Assembly (NCBI RefSeq): GCF_001718835.1
Contig: NZ_CP013443.1
Span: 2,480,001-2,544,000, forward strand
Length of the DNA stretch: 64,000 nt
Direction of reading: 5' to 3'
DNA from: Burkholderia cepacia
GTDB taxonomy: Bacteria; Pseudomonadota; Gammaproteobacteria; Burkholderiales; Burkholderiaceae
In this document: positions 21,087 to 30,240 of the stretch, piece by piece
How the letters are laid out: each line of letters opens with the position of its first letter
Numbering within the stretch: the stretch's first letter is position 1
Notes under the pieces: model-generated
What the model saw: the letters and a program-made list of their open reading frames with translations, nothing else
What the model was told of the DNA's origin: nothing
Database searches by the model: none
Position numbers and translations under genes: made by a program

Positions 21087-21845
21087 TCAGACCGGCAGCG
21101 CCGGCTCCTCGTGCAGCACGCCGTCGCGCAGCCGCATGATGCGGTCGCAGCGCGCGGCGAGATCGGGATCGTGCGTGACGATCACGAAGCTCGTTTCGAG
21201 CGTTTCCGACAATTCGAGCATCAGGTTGAACACCGTATCGGCCGTCGTGCCGTCGAGGTTGCCGGTCGGCTCGTCGGCAAGCACGCAAGCGGGCTTCGTG
21301 ACCAGCGCGCGCGCGATCGCGACGCGCTGCCGCTCGCCGCCCGACAGCTCGCCGGGCCGATGCTTCGCCCGCGGCCCGAGACCGACGCGCTCCAGCATCG
21401 CCTGGGCCTCGGCACGCGCGGCCTCGGTCGTCATCCGGCGGATGCGCAGCGGCATCGCGACGTTGTCGAGCGCGGTGAACTCGGGCAGCAGGTGATGGAA
21501 CTGGTAGACGAAACCGAGCGCACGGTTGCGCAATTCGTTGCGCTCGCGCTCGGCGAGTTGCGTGAACGGCTTGCCGAGCAGCGACACCTCGCCCGCGCTC
21601 GGCTCGTCGAGCCCGCCCAGCACGTGCAGCAGCGTGCTCTTGCCGGAGCCCGACGCGCCGACGACCGCCAGCTTCTCGCCGCGCCGCACCGTCAGCTCGG
21701 TATTGTCGAGCACCTGCACGTTGAAGCCGCCCTGCACGAACGCCTTCGTGATCCCGCGCGCCTGAAGCACGTATTCCTGCATACCTGCCGAATCCTGTTT
21801 GTTGTGTTGTCGTGAATCCGCGAATGCGGTCGCGCGATCATTCAT
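21087..21845 (-). CDS. lolD: Lipoprotein-releasing ABC transporter ATP-binding protein
   Basis: A 252-residue ATPase of the MacB/LolD group, which powers release of outer-membrane lipoproteins from the inner membrane to LolA. Walker A is GASGSGKST, the Q-loop FVYQFHHLLPEF, the signature LSGGERQRVA and Walker B CVLADEPTGNLD. ATG 21845 overlaps the permease stop (ATGAATGA), implying coupled translation. A second possible start (MQEYVLQARG, ATG 21782) would remove 21 residues and agrees better with many LolD proteins. Confidence 0.95.
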   Translation of the reverse strand: MNDRATAFADSRQHNKQDSAGMQEYVLQARGITKAFVQGGFNVQVLDNTELTVRRGEKLAVVGASGSGKSTLLHVLGGLDEPSAGEVSLLGKPFTQLAERERNELRNRALGFVYQFHHLLPEFTALDNVAMPLRIRRMTTEAARAEAQAMLERVGLGPRAKHRPGELSGGERQRVAIARALVTKPACVLADEPTGNLDGTTADTVFNLMLELSETLETSFVIVTHDPDLAARCDRIMRLRDGVLHEEPALPV

Positions 21846-23091
21846 AGCGAAGGGCCTCCGCCGGCTTCACCTTCGCCCCGCGCCAGCTCGGATAGAGCGT
21901 CGCGACAGCCGACAGCGCGAACGCGATCAGCCCGATCCGGATCACGTCGCTCGCGACGAGTTCGGACGGCAGCTCGCTGATGAAGTACACGGACGGCGGC
22001 AGGAACTGCACACCGAACAGGTGCTCGATCATCGGGATCAGCCACGGGATGCTCCATGCGATCAGGCAGCCGAGCGCGACGCCCGACGCCGTGCCGACGA
22101 AGCCGATCGTCACGCCCTGCACGACGAAGATCTTCATGATCGACCCCGGCTGCGCGCCGAGCGTGCGCAGGATCGCGATGTCGGCCTGCTTGTTGGTCAC
22201 CGTCATCACAAGCGACGACACGAGGTTGAACGCGGCCACCGCGATGATCAGCGTGAGGATGATGAACATCATCCGCTTCTCGATCTGCACGGCAGAGAAC
22301 CACGTCTTGTTCTGCTGGGTCCAGTCGCGGATGTACAGGCTGCCCGACAGCGTATGCGACAGCTCGACCGCCACGTCCGGCGCCTTCTGCATGTCCTTCA
22401 GACGCAGCCGCACGCCGGTCGGCGCGGCCATCCGGAACAGCGCCTCGGCATCGCGGATGTTGATCATCGCGAGCGTGCTGTCGTATTCGTAGTGCCCGGA
22501 CTCGAACACGCCGACGACCGTGAACTGCTTCAGCCGCGGCATCATGCCGGCCGGCGTGATCGAACCCTCCGGCGCGACGAGCGTGACCTTGTCGCCGACC
22601 GTCACGCCGAGGTTGCCGGCGAGCGCATTGCCGAGCACGATGCCGAACTGGCCCGGCACGAGCGCGGCGAGCTGGCCGGCCTTCATGTCCTTGCCGATGT
22701 CCGACACCTGCGGCTCGAGCGTCGGCTCGACACCGCGCAGCATCACGCCGCTCACCGCGTCCTGGCGAGTGAGCAGCGCCTGTGCGTCGACGTACGGCGC
22801 CGCGCCGATCACCGACGGATTGCGGCGTGCTTCCTGCGCGGTCAGCTGCCAGTCGGGCATCGAGCCCGTCGGCGAGAACACCTCGACGTGCGCGAGCACC
22901 GACAGCATGCGGTCGCGCACTTCCTTCTGGAAGCCGTTCATCACCGACAGCACGACGATCAGCGCCGCGACACCGAGCGCGATCCCGAGCATCGACACGA
23001 GCGCGATGAAGGAAATGAAGCCGTTACCGGTCGTGCGTTTGCCGGCGCGCGTGTAGCGCCAGCCGATCTGCCATTCGTACGGAAGTTTCAA
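21838..23091 (-). CDS. lolC: Lipoprotein-releasing ABC transporter permease (LolC/LolE/LolF family)
   Basis: A 417-residue permease with the MacB fold. It has an N-terminal membrane segment with the motif NGFISFIALVSMLGIALGVAALIVVLSVMNGF, a large periplasmic domain (about residues 50-270) and three C-terminal membrane segments (around 275-400). The N-terminal WQIGWRYTR is typical of LolC/E. Only one permease gene lies next to lolD, so the transporter may be a homodimer of this protein (LolF type) rather than LolC plus LolE. Confidence 0.9.
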   Translation of the reverse strand: MKLPYEWQIGWRYTRAGKRTTGNGFISFIALVSMLGIALGVAALIVVLSVMNGFQKEVRDRMLSVLAHVEVFSPTGSMPDWQLTAQEARRNPSVIGAAPYVDAQALLTRQDAVSGVMLRGVEPTLEPQVSDIGKDMKAGQLAALVPGQFGIVLGNALAGNLGVTVGDKVTLVAPEGSITPAGMMPRLKQFTVVGVFESGHYEYDSTLAMINIRDAEALFRMAAPTGVRLRLKDMQKAPDVAVELSHTLSGSLYIRDWTQQNKTWFSAVQIEKRMMFIILTLIIAVAAFNLVSSLVMTVTNKQADIAILRTLGAQPGSIMKIFVVQGVTIGFVGTASGVALGCLIAWSIPWLIPMIEHLFGVQFLPPSVYFISELPSELVASDVIRIGLIAFALSAVATLYPSWRGAKVKPAEALRYE

Positions 23092-23241
23092 GCGAATCCT
23101 TTCTGCTGGTTACGGCGGGGAGGCGCCCCGCGGCCGGACCGCCGCCCGGTGGCGGCCACCGGCCCGGGCACGGTCGAAAAACGGCCGCCGGACGCGAACG
23201 GGCCGTCAGCCGGCCCGATCACGCGCGCAGTTTGCCATACA

Positions 23242-24318
23242 ATGCGCACCATCATGCACGACCGACGCCTCCATTTTCTCGTTCCGTTCGCGCTGCCGTC
23301 GGCGGCCGATGCGGCCTCGTCCCTGCACACGCTGGACAGCCCCGCGCTCGAAAAGTTGCTCGCCCGCGCGAGCCTCGTCGAGCGCGTGACCGGCGAGGAC
23401 TTCCAGCGCACGCTGCCGCACGAGCGCTGGCTGGCCCGCCGGTTCGGCGCGTCCCAGGGCAACGCCGCCGACGAGGCGCCGCTCGCGCCCTACATGCTGC
23501 TGGCGGACGGCGGCGATCCGGGCACCCGGGCCTGGGCCTGCGTCGAGCCCGTCCACGTCGAAATCGCGCACGACCACCTGGTGCTCGTCGATCCGGCGGC
23601 CCTCGCGCTCGACGACGGCGACGCGGCCGCGCTGCTCGCGGTCGCCCGGCCGCTGATCGAGGAGCTCGGCGTACGGCTCGAAGCCCCGAACCCGTCACGC
23701 TGGTACCTGTCGAGCGAGCAGCTCGCCCGGCTCGCCGGCGCCGCGCCGCTGCGCGCAAGCGGCCGCAACATCGAAATCTGGCTGCCGCACGAGGCGCATA
23801 CGGGCGAACGCTCGCGGATGTGGATGAAGCTGCAGAACGAAGTGCAGATGGCCTGGTTCCAGCACCCGGTCAACGAAGCGCGCGAAGCGCGCGGGCTGCC
23901 GGCCGTCAACTCGATCTGGTTCCATGCGCAGGGCACGCTGAAACCGGTCGGCCAGCCGTTCGCGCGCGTGCTCTCCGCATCGCCCGCGGCGCTCGGCCTT
24001 GCGCGCGCCGCACGGGTCGACGCCTCGGGCGTGCCCGCCGCATTCGGCGCACTGCCGGCCGCCGACGGCACGACGCTCGTCGAACTGCCGGCGCTGACCA
24101 CCCCGTTCATCGAGCAGGACTGGGCGCGCTGGCACGACGGACTCGCCGCGCTCGAGCGCGACTGGTTCGCGCCGGCCCTCGCCGCGCTGCGGAACGGCGA
24201 GCTGGCGGGCGTCGATTTCACGCTGTGCGGCGACACGAGTTCCGTGACGCTGCGTGCGACGCGCTCGGATCTGCGCAAGTTCTGGCGCCGCCGCGCGCTG
24301 GCCTCCCTGTTCGAATAA
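23242..24318 (+). CDS. RpfE-like protein of unknown function (annotated in relatives as phosphoglycerate-mutase-like)
   Basis: A 358-residue protein beginning RRLHFLVPFALPSAADAAS, with NIEIWLPHE, RMWMKLQNEVQMAWFQHPVNEAREARG and VNSIWFHAQGTL in its centre. This text resembles Xanthomonas RpfE-type proteins, which share an uncertain relation to cofactor-independent phosphoglycerate mutase; no catalytic motif of a mutase is convincing to me. The start is ATG 23242 or ATG 23254. The frame is open far upstream but is antisense to lolC there. It ends 18 bases before recJ, the neighbour seen with rpfE in other genomes, and both are probably co-transcribed. Confidence 0.75.
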   Translation: MRTIMHDRRLHFLVPFALPSAADAASSLHTLDSPALEKLLARASLVERVTGEDFQRTLPHERWLARRFGASQGNAADEAPLAPYMLLADGGDPGTRAWACVEPVHVEIAHDHLVLVDPAALALDDGDAAALLAVARPLIEELGVRLEAPNPSRWYLSSEQLARLAGAAPLRASGRNIEIWLPHEAHTGERSRMWMKLQNEVQMAWFQHPVNEAREARGLPAVNSIWFHAQGTLKPVGQPFARVLSASPAALGLARAARVDASGVPAAFGALPAADGTTLVELPALTTPFIEQDWARWHDGLAALERDWFAPALAALRNGELAGVDFTLCGDTSSVTLRATRSDLRKFWRRRALASLFE

Positions 24319-24336
24319 CAAGCACACCCACCCCGT

Positions 24337-26034
24337 ATGACCCGGATCGTTACCCGCCCCGTCGCGCCCGCCGACGCCGAAGCGCTCGCGCGCCACGGCC
24401 TGCATCCCGTCCTCGCGCGCCTGTACGCGTCGCGCGGCGTGCAGTCCCCCGCCGACATCGAGACCGCGCTTGCGCGGCTCGTCCCGCCCACCGAGCTGAA
24501 AGGCTGCGCCGACGCGGCGTCGCTGCTCGCCGACGCGATCGCCGACAAGCGGCGCCTGCTCGTCGTCGCCGACTACGACTGCGACGGCGCGACCGCCTGC
24601 GCGGTCGCGGTGCGCGGCCTGCGGATGTTCGGCGCGCAGATCGACTACCTGGTGCCGAACCGCTTCGAATACGGCTACGGCCTCACGCCCGAGATCGTCG
24701 AACTCGCCGCCGCGCGCAAGCCCGACCTGCTGATCACCGTCGACAACGGGATCGCGAGCGTCGCGGGCGTCGAAGCCGCGAACGCGCGCGGCATCGACGT
24801 GCTCGTGACCGATCACCACCTGCCCGGCGACGCGCTGCCCGCCGCGCGCGCGATCGTCAACCCGAACCAGCCGGGCTGCGCGTTCCCGAGCAAGCACCTC
24901 GCCGGCGTCGGCGTGATGTTCTACGTGCTGCTCGCGCTGCGCGCCGAGCTGCGCCGCCGCGGCGCCTTCGCGAGCAAGGAAGCCGAGCCGCGCCTCGACG
25001 GCCTGCTCGACCTCGTCGCGCTCGGCACCGTCGCCGACGTCGTACGGCTCGACGGCAACAACCGCGTGCTCGTCGCGCAGGGGCTGCAGCGCATCCGCAA
25101 CGGCCGCATGCAACCGGGCGTCGCCGCGCTGTTCCGCGCCGCCGCGCGCGAAGCGCGCACGGCATCGGGCTTCGACCTCGGTTTCGGCCTCGGCCCGCGC
25201 CTGAACGCCGCCGGGCGGTTGTCCGACATGTCGCTCGGCATCGAGTGCCTGATCACCGACGACATCGGCCGCGCATGGGACCTGGCGCAGCAGCTCGACG
25301 TGATGAACCGCGAGCGCCGCGAGATCGAAGCCGGCATGCAGCAGCAGGCGCTCGCCGATCTCGCCGACGTCGACCCGGCCGACGCGTGCACGATCACCCT
25401 CTTCAACCCCGAGTGGCACCAGGGCGTGATCGGCATCGTCGCCGGGCGGCTCAAGGAAAAATTCCACCGCCCATCGTTCACGTTTGCGCACGCGGACGAC
25501 GAAGGCAAGCGGGTCAAGGGTTCGGGCCGGTCGATCGCCGGCTTCCACCTGCGCGACGCGCTCGACCTCGTGTCGAAACGCGAACCGGACCTGATCGTCG
25601 CGTTCGGCGGCCACGCGATGGCGGCCGGCCTCACGCTCGACACCGAGAACGTGCCGCGCTTCGCCGCCGCGTTCGAGGCGGTCGCACGCGAATGGCTGTC
25701 CGACGACGCGCTCGCCCGCGTGATCGAGACCGACGGCGAACTCGAGGACGCCTACTTCACGCCGCAGTTCGTCGGCCTGCTCGACGAGGCCGTCTGGGGG
25801 CAAGGTTTTCCGGCCCCGCTTTTCTCGGGCGAATTCGACGTCGTGTCCCAGTCGCTCGTGAAGGAAAAGCACCTGAAACTGCAGCTTGCACGCGGCCGCC
25901 AGCGCTTCAACGCGATCTGGTTCAACCACACGGAGCCGCTGCCGGAAAGCGCGCTGGTCGCGTACCGGCTTGTCGCCGACACGTGGAACGGCGTCACGCG
26001 CGTCCAGCTGATCGTCGAACACGCGGCCGGCTGA
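24337..26034 (+). CDS. recJ: Single-stranded-DNA-specific exonuclease RecJ
   Basis: A 565-residue 5'-3' exonuclease of recombination and mismatch repair. DHH-family metal motifs occur as VVADYDCDGATAC, ITVDNGI and VTDHHLPGD, and the DHHA1 motif as VAFGGHAMAAGLTL. A C-terminal OB-like domain follows (about residues 450-565). The length matches the family. It lies directly downstream of the RpfE-like gene and upstream of prfB. Confidence 0.96.
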   Translation: MTRIVTRPVAPADAEALARHGLHPVLARLYASRGVQSPADIETALARLVPPTELKGCADAASLLADAIADKRRLLVVADYDCDGATACAVAVRGLRMFGAQIDYLVPNRFEYGYGLTPEIVELAAARKPDLLITVDNGIASVAGVEAANARGIDVLVTDHHLPGDALPAARAIVNPNQPGCAFPSKHLAGVGVMFYVLLALRAELRRRGAFASKEAEPRLDGLLDLVALGTVADVVRLDGNNRVLVAQGLQRIRNGRMQPGVAALFRAAAREARTASGFDLGFGLGPRLNAAGRLSDMSLGIECLITDDIGRAWDLAQQLDVMNRERREIEAGMQQQALADLADVDPADACTITLFNPEWHQGVIGIVAGRLKEKFHRPSFTFAHADDEGKRVKGSGRSIAGFHLRDALDLVSKREPDLIVAFGGHAMAAGLTLDTENVPRFAAAFEAVAREWLSDDALARVIETDGELEDAYFTPQFVGLLDEAVWGQGFPAPLFSGEFDVVSQSLVKEKHLKLQLARGRQRFNAIWFNHTEPLPESALVAYRLVADTWNGVTRVQLIVEHAAG

Positions 26035-26125
26035 GCGCGCCCCGTACCGCGCGCCGCCTCGTCCGGCGGGGCGCGGACGAGCGCGCGCCCCTTCCCGGCG
26101 TCACCGGGAGGCCCTCCCGATCGGC

Positions 26126-26131
26126 TATAAT
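26126..26131 (+). promoter_or_regulatory. Candidate -10 element upstream of prfB
   Basis: GGCTATAAT contains a perfect TATAAT 36 bases before the prfB ATG. No recognisable -35 hexamer is present at 17 bases. Confidence 0.4.
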
Positions 26132-26166
26132 TCCGCTTTTTTACGAAGCAAGAATAGCGAACGATC

Positions 26167-27271
26167 ATGGAAGCGGAACGTCTCAACGCGATCGAAAGCT
26201 CCCTGCTCGACCTGCGCAATCGCGCGGGCGAGCTTCGGGGGTATCTTTGACTACGACGCCAAAGCTGCGCGTCTGACCGAAGTCAACAAGGAACTCGAAG
26301 ACCCGAACGTCTGGAACGATTCGAAGAACGCCCAGGCGCTCGGTCGCGAGAAGAAGCTGCTCGAGGGCGTCGTCACGACGCTCACCGCGCTTGACGGCGA
26401 CCTGCGCGACGCGCTCGACCTGTTCGAGCTGGCCCGCGAGGAAGGCGACGAAGACACCCTCGTCGCGTCGGAAGAAGACGCCGCGAAGCTCGAGGCGCGC
26501 GTCGGCGATATCGAGTTCCGCCGGATGTTCTCGAACCCGGCCGACCCGAACAACTGCTTCATCGACATCCAGGCCGGCGCCGGCGGCACCGAGGCATGCG
26601 ACTGGGCGTCGATGCTGCTGCGCCAGTACCTGCGCTACTGCGAGCGCAAGGGCTTCAAGGCCGAGGTGCTGGAAGAGTCCGACGGCGACGTCGCCGGCAT
26701 CAAGAACGCGACGGTCAAGGTCTCGGGCGAATACGCATACGGCTTCCTGCGCACCGAAACGGGCATCCACCGCCTCGTGCGCAAGTCGCCGTTCGATTCG
26801 TCGGGCGGCCGCCACACGTCGTTCTCGTCGGTATTCGTCTATCCGGAAATCGACGATTCGATCGAAGTCGAGATCAACCCGGCCGACCTGCGCATCGACA
26901 CGTACCGCGCATCGGGCGCGGGCGGCCAGCACATCAACAAGACCGACTCCGCGGTGCGGATCACGCACATGCCGACCGGCATCGTCGTGCAGTGCCAGAA
27001 CGACCGCTCGCAGCACCGCAACCGCGCCGAAGCGATGGCGATGCTGAAGTCGCGCCTGTACGAAGTCGAGATGCGCAAGCGCCAGGCCGAACAGGACAAG
27101 CTCGAATCGAGCAAGACCGATGTGGGCTGGGGCCATCAGATCCGCTCGTACGTGCTCGACCAGAGCCGCGTGAAGGACCTGCGCACGAACGTCGAAATGA
27201 GCAATACGAGAGCCGTCCTCGACGGCGACCTCGACGACTTCATCAGCGCGAGCCTCAAACAGGGCGTGTAA
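26167..27271 (+). CDS. prfB: Peptide chain release factor 2, made by programmed +1 frameshift
   Basis: A 367-residue release factor recognising UGA and UAA. The first 27 codons (MEAERLNAIESS to RGYL) end at an in-frame TGA at 26248-26250. Translation continues in the +1 frame with GAC at 26249-26251 (D, then YDAKAARLTEV). The slippery site CTT TGA C and the upstream internal Shine-Dalgarno-like CGGGGG reproduce the classical autoregulatory shift: low RF2 slows termination at UGA and promotes frameshifting. Later domains show ASGAGGQHINKTDSAVR, the GGQ peptide-release motif, and downstream RSQQHRNRAEAM-like sequence. Without the shift the gene would look broken. Confidence 0.97.
26231..26251 (+). 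promoter_or_regulatory. Programmed +1 frameshift signal in prfB
   Basis: CGGGGG (26238-26242 region) three bases before TATCTTTGAC. The Leu codon CTT is followed by the stop TGA and a C, the efficient context for +1 slippage of the P-site tRNA. Confidence 0.95.
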
Positions 27272-27353
27272 GCGCCGCGGCGCGGCCTGGCCGGGTCGCG
27301 CCCCCTTGCCCTTCCCGTTTGCGTTGCCGCACCCACTCCGAATTCCGACCATC

Positions 27354-28880
27354 ATGACCGAACCGACCCAAACGCAGCCCGCCGTCACCGCGGACGAAAA
27401 CCAGATCATCGCCGAGCGCCGCGAGAAGCTGCGCGCCCTGCGCGAGCAAGGCGTCGCCTACCCGAACGATTTCCGGCCGGCGCACCACGCAGCCGACCTG
27501 CAGGCGAAATTCGCCGACTCGGACAAGGCCGCGCTCGAAGCGAACCCGGTCGAGGTGTCGGTCGCCGGCCGCATGATGCTCAAGCGCGTGATGGGCAAGG
27601 CGAGCTTCGCGACGGTGCAGGACGGTTCGGGCCAGATCCAGTTCTTCGTGACGCCGAACGACGTCGGCGCGGAAACCTACGACGCATTCAAGAAGTGGGA
27701 CCTCGGCGACATCGTCGCCGCGCGTGGCGTGCTGTTCCGCACCAACAAGGGCGAACTGTCGGTCCAGTGCAAGGAACTGCGCCTGCTGTCGAAGGCGCTG
27801 CGCCCGCTGCCGGACAAGTTCCACGGCCTGTCCGACCAGGAAATGCGCTACCGCCAGCGCTACGTCGACCTGATCGTCACGCCGGAAACGCGCGACACGT
27901 TCCGCGCCCGCACGAAGACGATCGCATCGATCCGCAAGTTCATGGACAACGCCGAGTTCATGGAAGTCGAAACGCCGATGCTGCACCCGATCCCGGGCGG
28001 CGCAGCGGCAAAGCCGTTCGTCACGCATCACAATGCGCTCGACATGCAGATGTTCCTGCGCATTGCGCCGGAGCTGTACCTGAAGCGCCTGATCGTCGGC
28101 GGCTTCGAACGCGTGTTCGAGATCAACCGTAACTTCCGGAACGAAGGCGTGTCGCCGCGTCACAATCCGGAATTCACGATGATGGAGTTCTACGCCGCGT
28201 ACACCGACTACCGCTGGCTGATGGACTTCACCGAGCAACTGATCCGCCAGGCGGCGATCGATGCGCTCGGCACCGCGACGATCCAGTACCAGGGCCGCGA
28301 ACTCGACCTCGCGAAGCCGTTCCATCGCCTGACGATCACGCAGGCGATCCAGAAGTACGCACCGGACTACACCGACGGCCAGCTGTCGGACGACGCGTTC
28401 CTGCGCACCGAACTGAAGCGCTTCGGCGTCGACGTGTCGCAGCCGGCGTTCCTGAACGCGGGTACCGGCGCGCTGCAGCTCGCGCTGTTCGAGGAAACGG
28501 CCGAAGCGCAGCTGTGGGAGCCGACCTTCATCATCGATTACCCGGTCGAAGTGTCGCCGCTCGCACGCGCATCGGATACGGTGCCGGGCATCACCGAGCG
28601 TTTCGAGCTGTTCATGACCGGCCGCGAAATCGCGAACGGCTTCTCGGAGCTGAACGATCCGGAAGACCAGGCCGCACGCTTCAAGAAGCAGGTCGAGCAG
28701 AAGGATGCGGGCGACGAGGAAGCGATGTTCTTCGACGCCGACTACATCCGTGCGCTCGAATACGGGATGCCTCCGACCGGCGGCTGCGGGATCGGTATCG
28801 ACCGTCTGGTGATGCTGCTGACCGACAGCCCGACGATCCGCGACGTGCTGCTGTTCCCGCATCTGCGCCGCGAAGACTGA
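27354..28880 (+). CDS. lysS: Lysine--tRNA ligase, class II
   Basis: A 508-residue class II synthetase. The N-terminal OB-fold anticodon-binding domain (about residues 60-160) contains VAGRMMLKRVMGKASF. Class II motif 2 is seen as FEINRNFRNEGVSPRHNPEF and motif 3 as GCGIGIDRLVMLLT. ATG 27354 gives the usual start (TEPTQTQPAV) and an upstream in-frame extension has no support. It follows prfB by 82 bases, the prfB-lysS order found in E. coli and many other proteobacteria. Confidence 0.97.
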   Translation: MTEPTQTQPAVTADENQIIAERREKLRALREQGVAYPNDFRPAHHAADLQAKFADSDKAALEANPVEVSVAGRMMLKRVMGKASFATVQDGSGQIQFFVTPNDVGAETYDAFKKWDLGDIVAARGVLFRTNKGELSVQCKELRLLSKALRPLPDKFHGLSDQEMRYRQRYVDLIVTPETRDTFRARTKTIASIRKFMDNAEFMEVETPMLHPIPGGAAAKPFVTHHNALDMQMFLRIAPELYLKRLIVGGFERVFEINRNFRNEGVSPRHNPEFTMMEFYAAYTDYRWLMDFTEQLIRQAAIDALGTATIQYQGRELDLAKPFHRLTITQAIQKYAPDYTDGQLSDDAFLRTELKRFGVDVSQPAFLNAGTGALQLALFEETAEAQLWEPTFIIDYPVEVSPLARASDTVPGITERFELFMTGREIANGFSELNDPEDQAARFKKQVEQKDAGDEEAMFFDADYIRALEYGMPPTGGCGIGIDRLVMLLTDSPTIRDVLLFPHLRRED

Positions 28881-29134
28881 TCCGCCGCGCCCGCGCGCCC
28901 TGCGGCGCGCACGCGTCAGCTTTGTAACGACGCGTAAATCCCGCCTGCCGGCGTCCGCCGGCAATCGCTCCTTCCCCCTTTTATCTCGGCCTCACGCCGG
29001 CTTTTGCCCGGTCTGGTGCACGCCCGTTCGCAAACTCCGGCAGCGAATCGTTACAACTTGATACGGCGGCCGCCCTGTGCCTGGACGACACTCCTTTTGC
29101 AAAACAACGCACGATTGCGTGCGAGGAGAGCAAA

Positions 29135-29878
29135 ATGGACAACCAGAATCAGACCACGCCGCAAAAGCAACGCCTCCACCCGCTCATCGCCACCGCCGCC
29201 GGCGCCGTCATCGTCGCCAGCCTCGCGGCGACGGCTGCGATCACGGGCATCTTCCCGAAGGCCAGCAGCAGCAATGCACAGAACGGCCAGACCCAGGCCG
29301 CGCTGATCGCATCGCAGCCGGCCGTCGATACGGCGGCGGCAGCCAGTGCGGCACGCGCTGCGCAAGCGCAGCAGCTCGCGGCCGAGCAAGCGGTGCAACA
29401 ACAGCAGGCGCCGGTCGCCCAGGCCCAGCCTCAACCGGCTCCGCGCCCGGCGCCGACGCACCATCGCCGCCATACGTCGACGGCGCCGCGGCCGCCTGAG
29501 TACGCGCAGCAGGGCGGCGGCTACGCGCAGCCGTCTTCGTCCTATTGCCAGAGCTGCGGCACGGTCGTCGCGATCACGCAGACGCGTACGCCGGGACAGA
29601 GCTCGGGGATCGGCGCCGTGGGCGGCGCTGCAGCCGGCGGCCTGCTCGGCAACCAGTTCGGCCACGGGAACGGCCGCACCGCGATGACGATCATCGGCGC
29701 GCTGGGCGGCGGTCTCGCCGGCAACCAGGTCGAGAAGCAGGTGCGCGCGGAAACCGACTATCAGGTGCAAGTGCAGATGGAAAGCGGCGCGACGCGCACG
29801 TTCACGTACCACAACCCGCCGCCTTTCGGCCAGGGCCAGCGCGTGCGGATCGAGAACGGCACGCTGGTCGGCGCGTAA
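29135..29878 (+). CDS. Glycine-zipper 2TM domain protein with N-terminal membrane anchor
   Basis: A 247-residue envelope protein. An uncleaved-looking membrane segment (LIATAAGAVIVASLAATAAI) near residues 17-36 is followed by an Ala/Gln/Pro-rich linker to about residue 130, a CQSCG Cys pair, and a glycine-zipper segment (GAVGGAAAGGLLGNQ and IIGALGGGLAGNQ, about residues 159-195). The C-terminal beta-rich end (YQVQVQMESGATRTFTYHN) matches the SlyB/Rickettsia 17-kDa family. Unlike SlyB it lacks a lipobox. GAGGAGAGC gives the ribosome site. Confidence 0.85.
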   Translation: MDNQNQTTPQKQRLHPLIATAAGAVIVASLAATAAITGIFPKASSSNAQNGQTQAALIASQPAVDTAAAASAARAAQAQQLAAEQAVQQQQAPVAQAQPQPAPRPAPTHHRRHTSTAPRPPEYAQQGGGYAQPSSSYCQSCGTVVAITQTRTPGQSSGIGAVGGAAAGGLLGNQFGHGNGRTAMTIIGALGGGLAGNQVEKQVRAETDYQVQVQMESGATRTFTYHNPPPFGQGQRVRIENGTLVGA

Positions 29879-29939
29879 TCGCCTGGTCGCATCGGTCCCC
29901 TGCCCGCGTGTCGTGCGCGGGCAACGTGACCCGGAAACG

Positions 29940-29972
29940 AAAACGGCTCGTGATCGCTCACGAGCCGTTTTT
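29940..29972. terminator. Bidirectional terminator between the glycine-zipper gene and iscX
   Basis: Stem AAAACGGCTCGTGA / TCACGAGCCGTTTT with a four-base loop and T runs on both strands. It ends both the rightward glycine-zipper gene and the leftward isc operon. Confidence 0.95.
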
Positions 29973-30011
29973 CTATTCCGAACCGCTTGCGCCATCAGGC
30001 GCCCGCCGTGC

Positions 30012-30221
30012 TCAGTCTTCGTCGTCGAAGTCCGATTCGTCGATCCAGTGGGCCTGGATCGCTTCGAGGATCTTCTCGCCCGAGTGCTTGGGATCGTCGT
30101 TGAAACCGTCGAGTTCGAGCACCCACTGGCGCAGGTCGACGAAGTTGATCCGCTGCGGGTCGATGTCAGGGTGCTTGTCCGCCAGCGCAATGGCTATTTC
30201 ACGCGAATCGGTCCATTTCAT
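30012..30221 (-). CDS. iscX: Fe-S cluster assembly protein IscX
   Basis: A 69-residue acidic protein starting MKWTDSREIAIALADKHPDIDPQ and ending DESDFDDED, a close match to IscX/YfhJ. It binds IscS at the same face as frataxin and modulates cysteine desulfurase activity. It is the last gene of the isc operon, 19 bases after fdx. Confidence 0.95.
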   Translation of the reverse strand: MKWTDSREIAIALADKHPDIDPQRINFVDLRQWVLELDGFNDDPKHSGEKILEAIQAHWIDESDFDDED

Positions 30222-30240
30222 CGCCTGCCTCCGGTTTAGG

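Noticed and set aside
26167..26250. prfB as a broken gene with an early stop
   Set aside because: The TGA is part of the canonical programmed frameshift site; both frames join exactly at the family sequence.
28881..29134. Hairpin GCCGGCG/CGCCGGC behind lysS as a terminator
   Set aside because: The stem lacks a following T run, so it is not supported as an intrinsic terminator.
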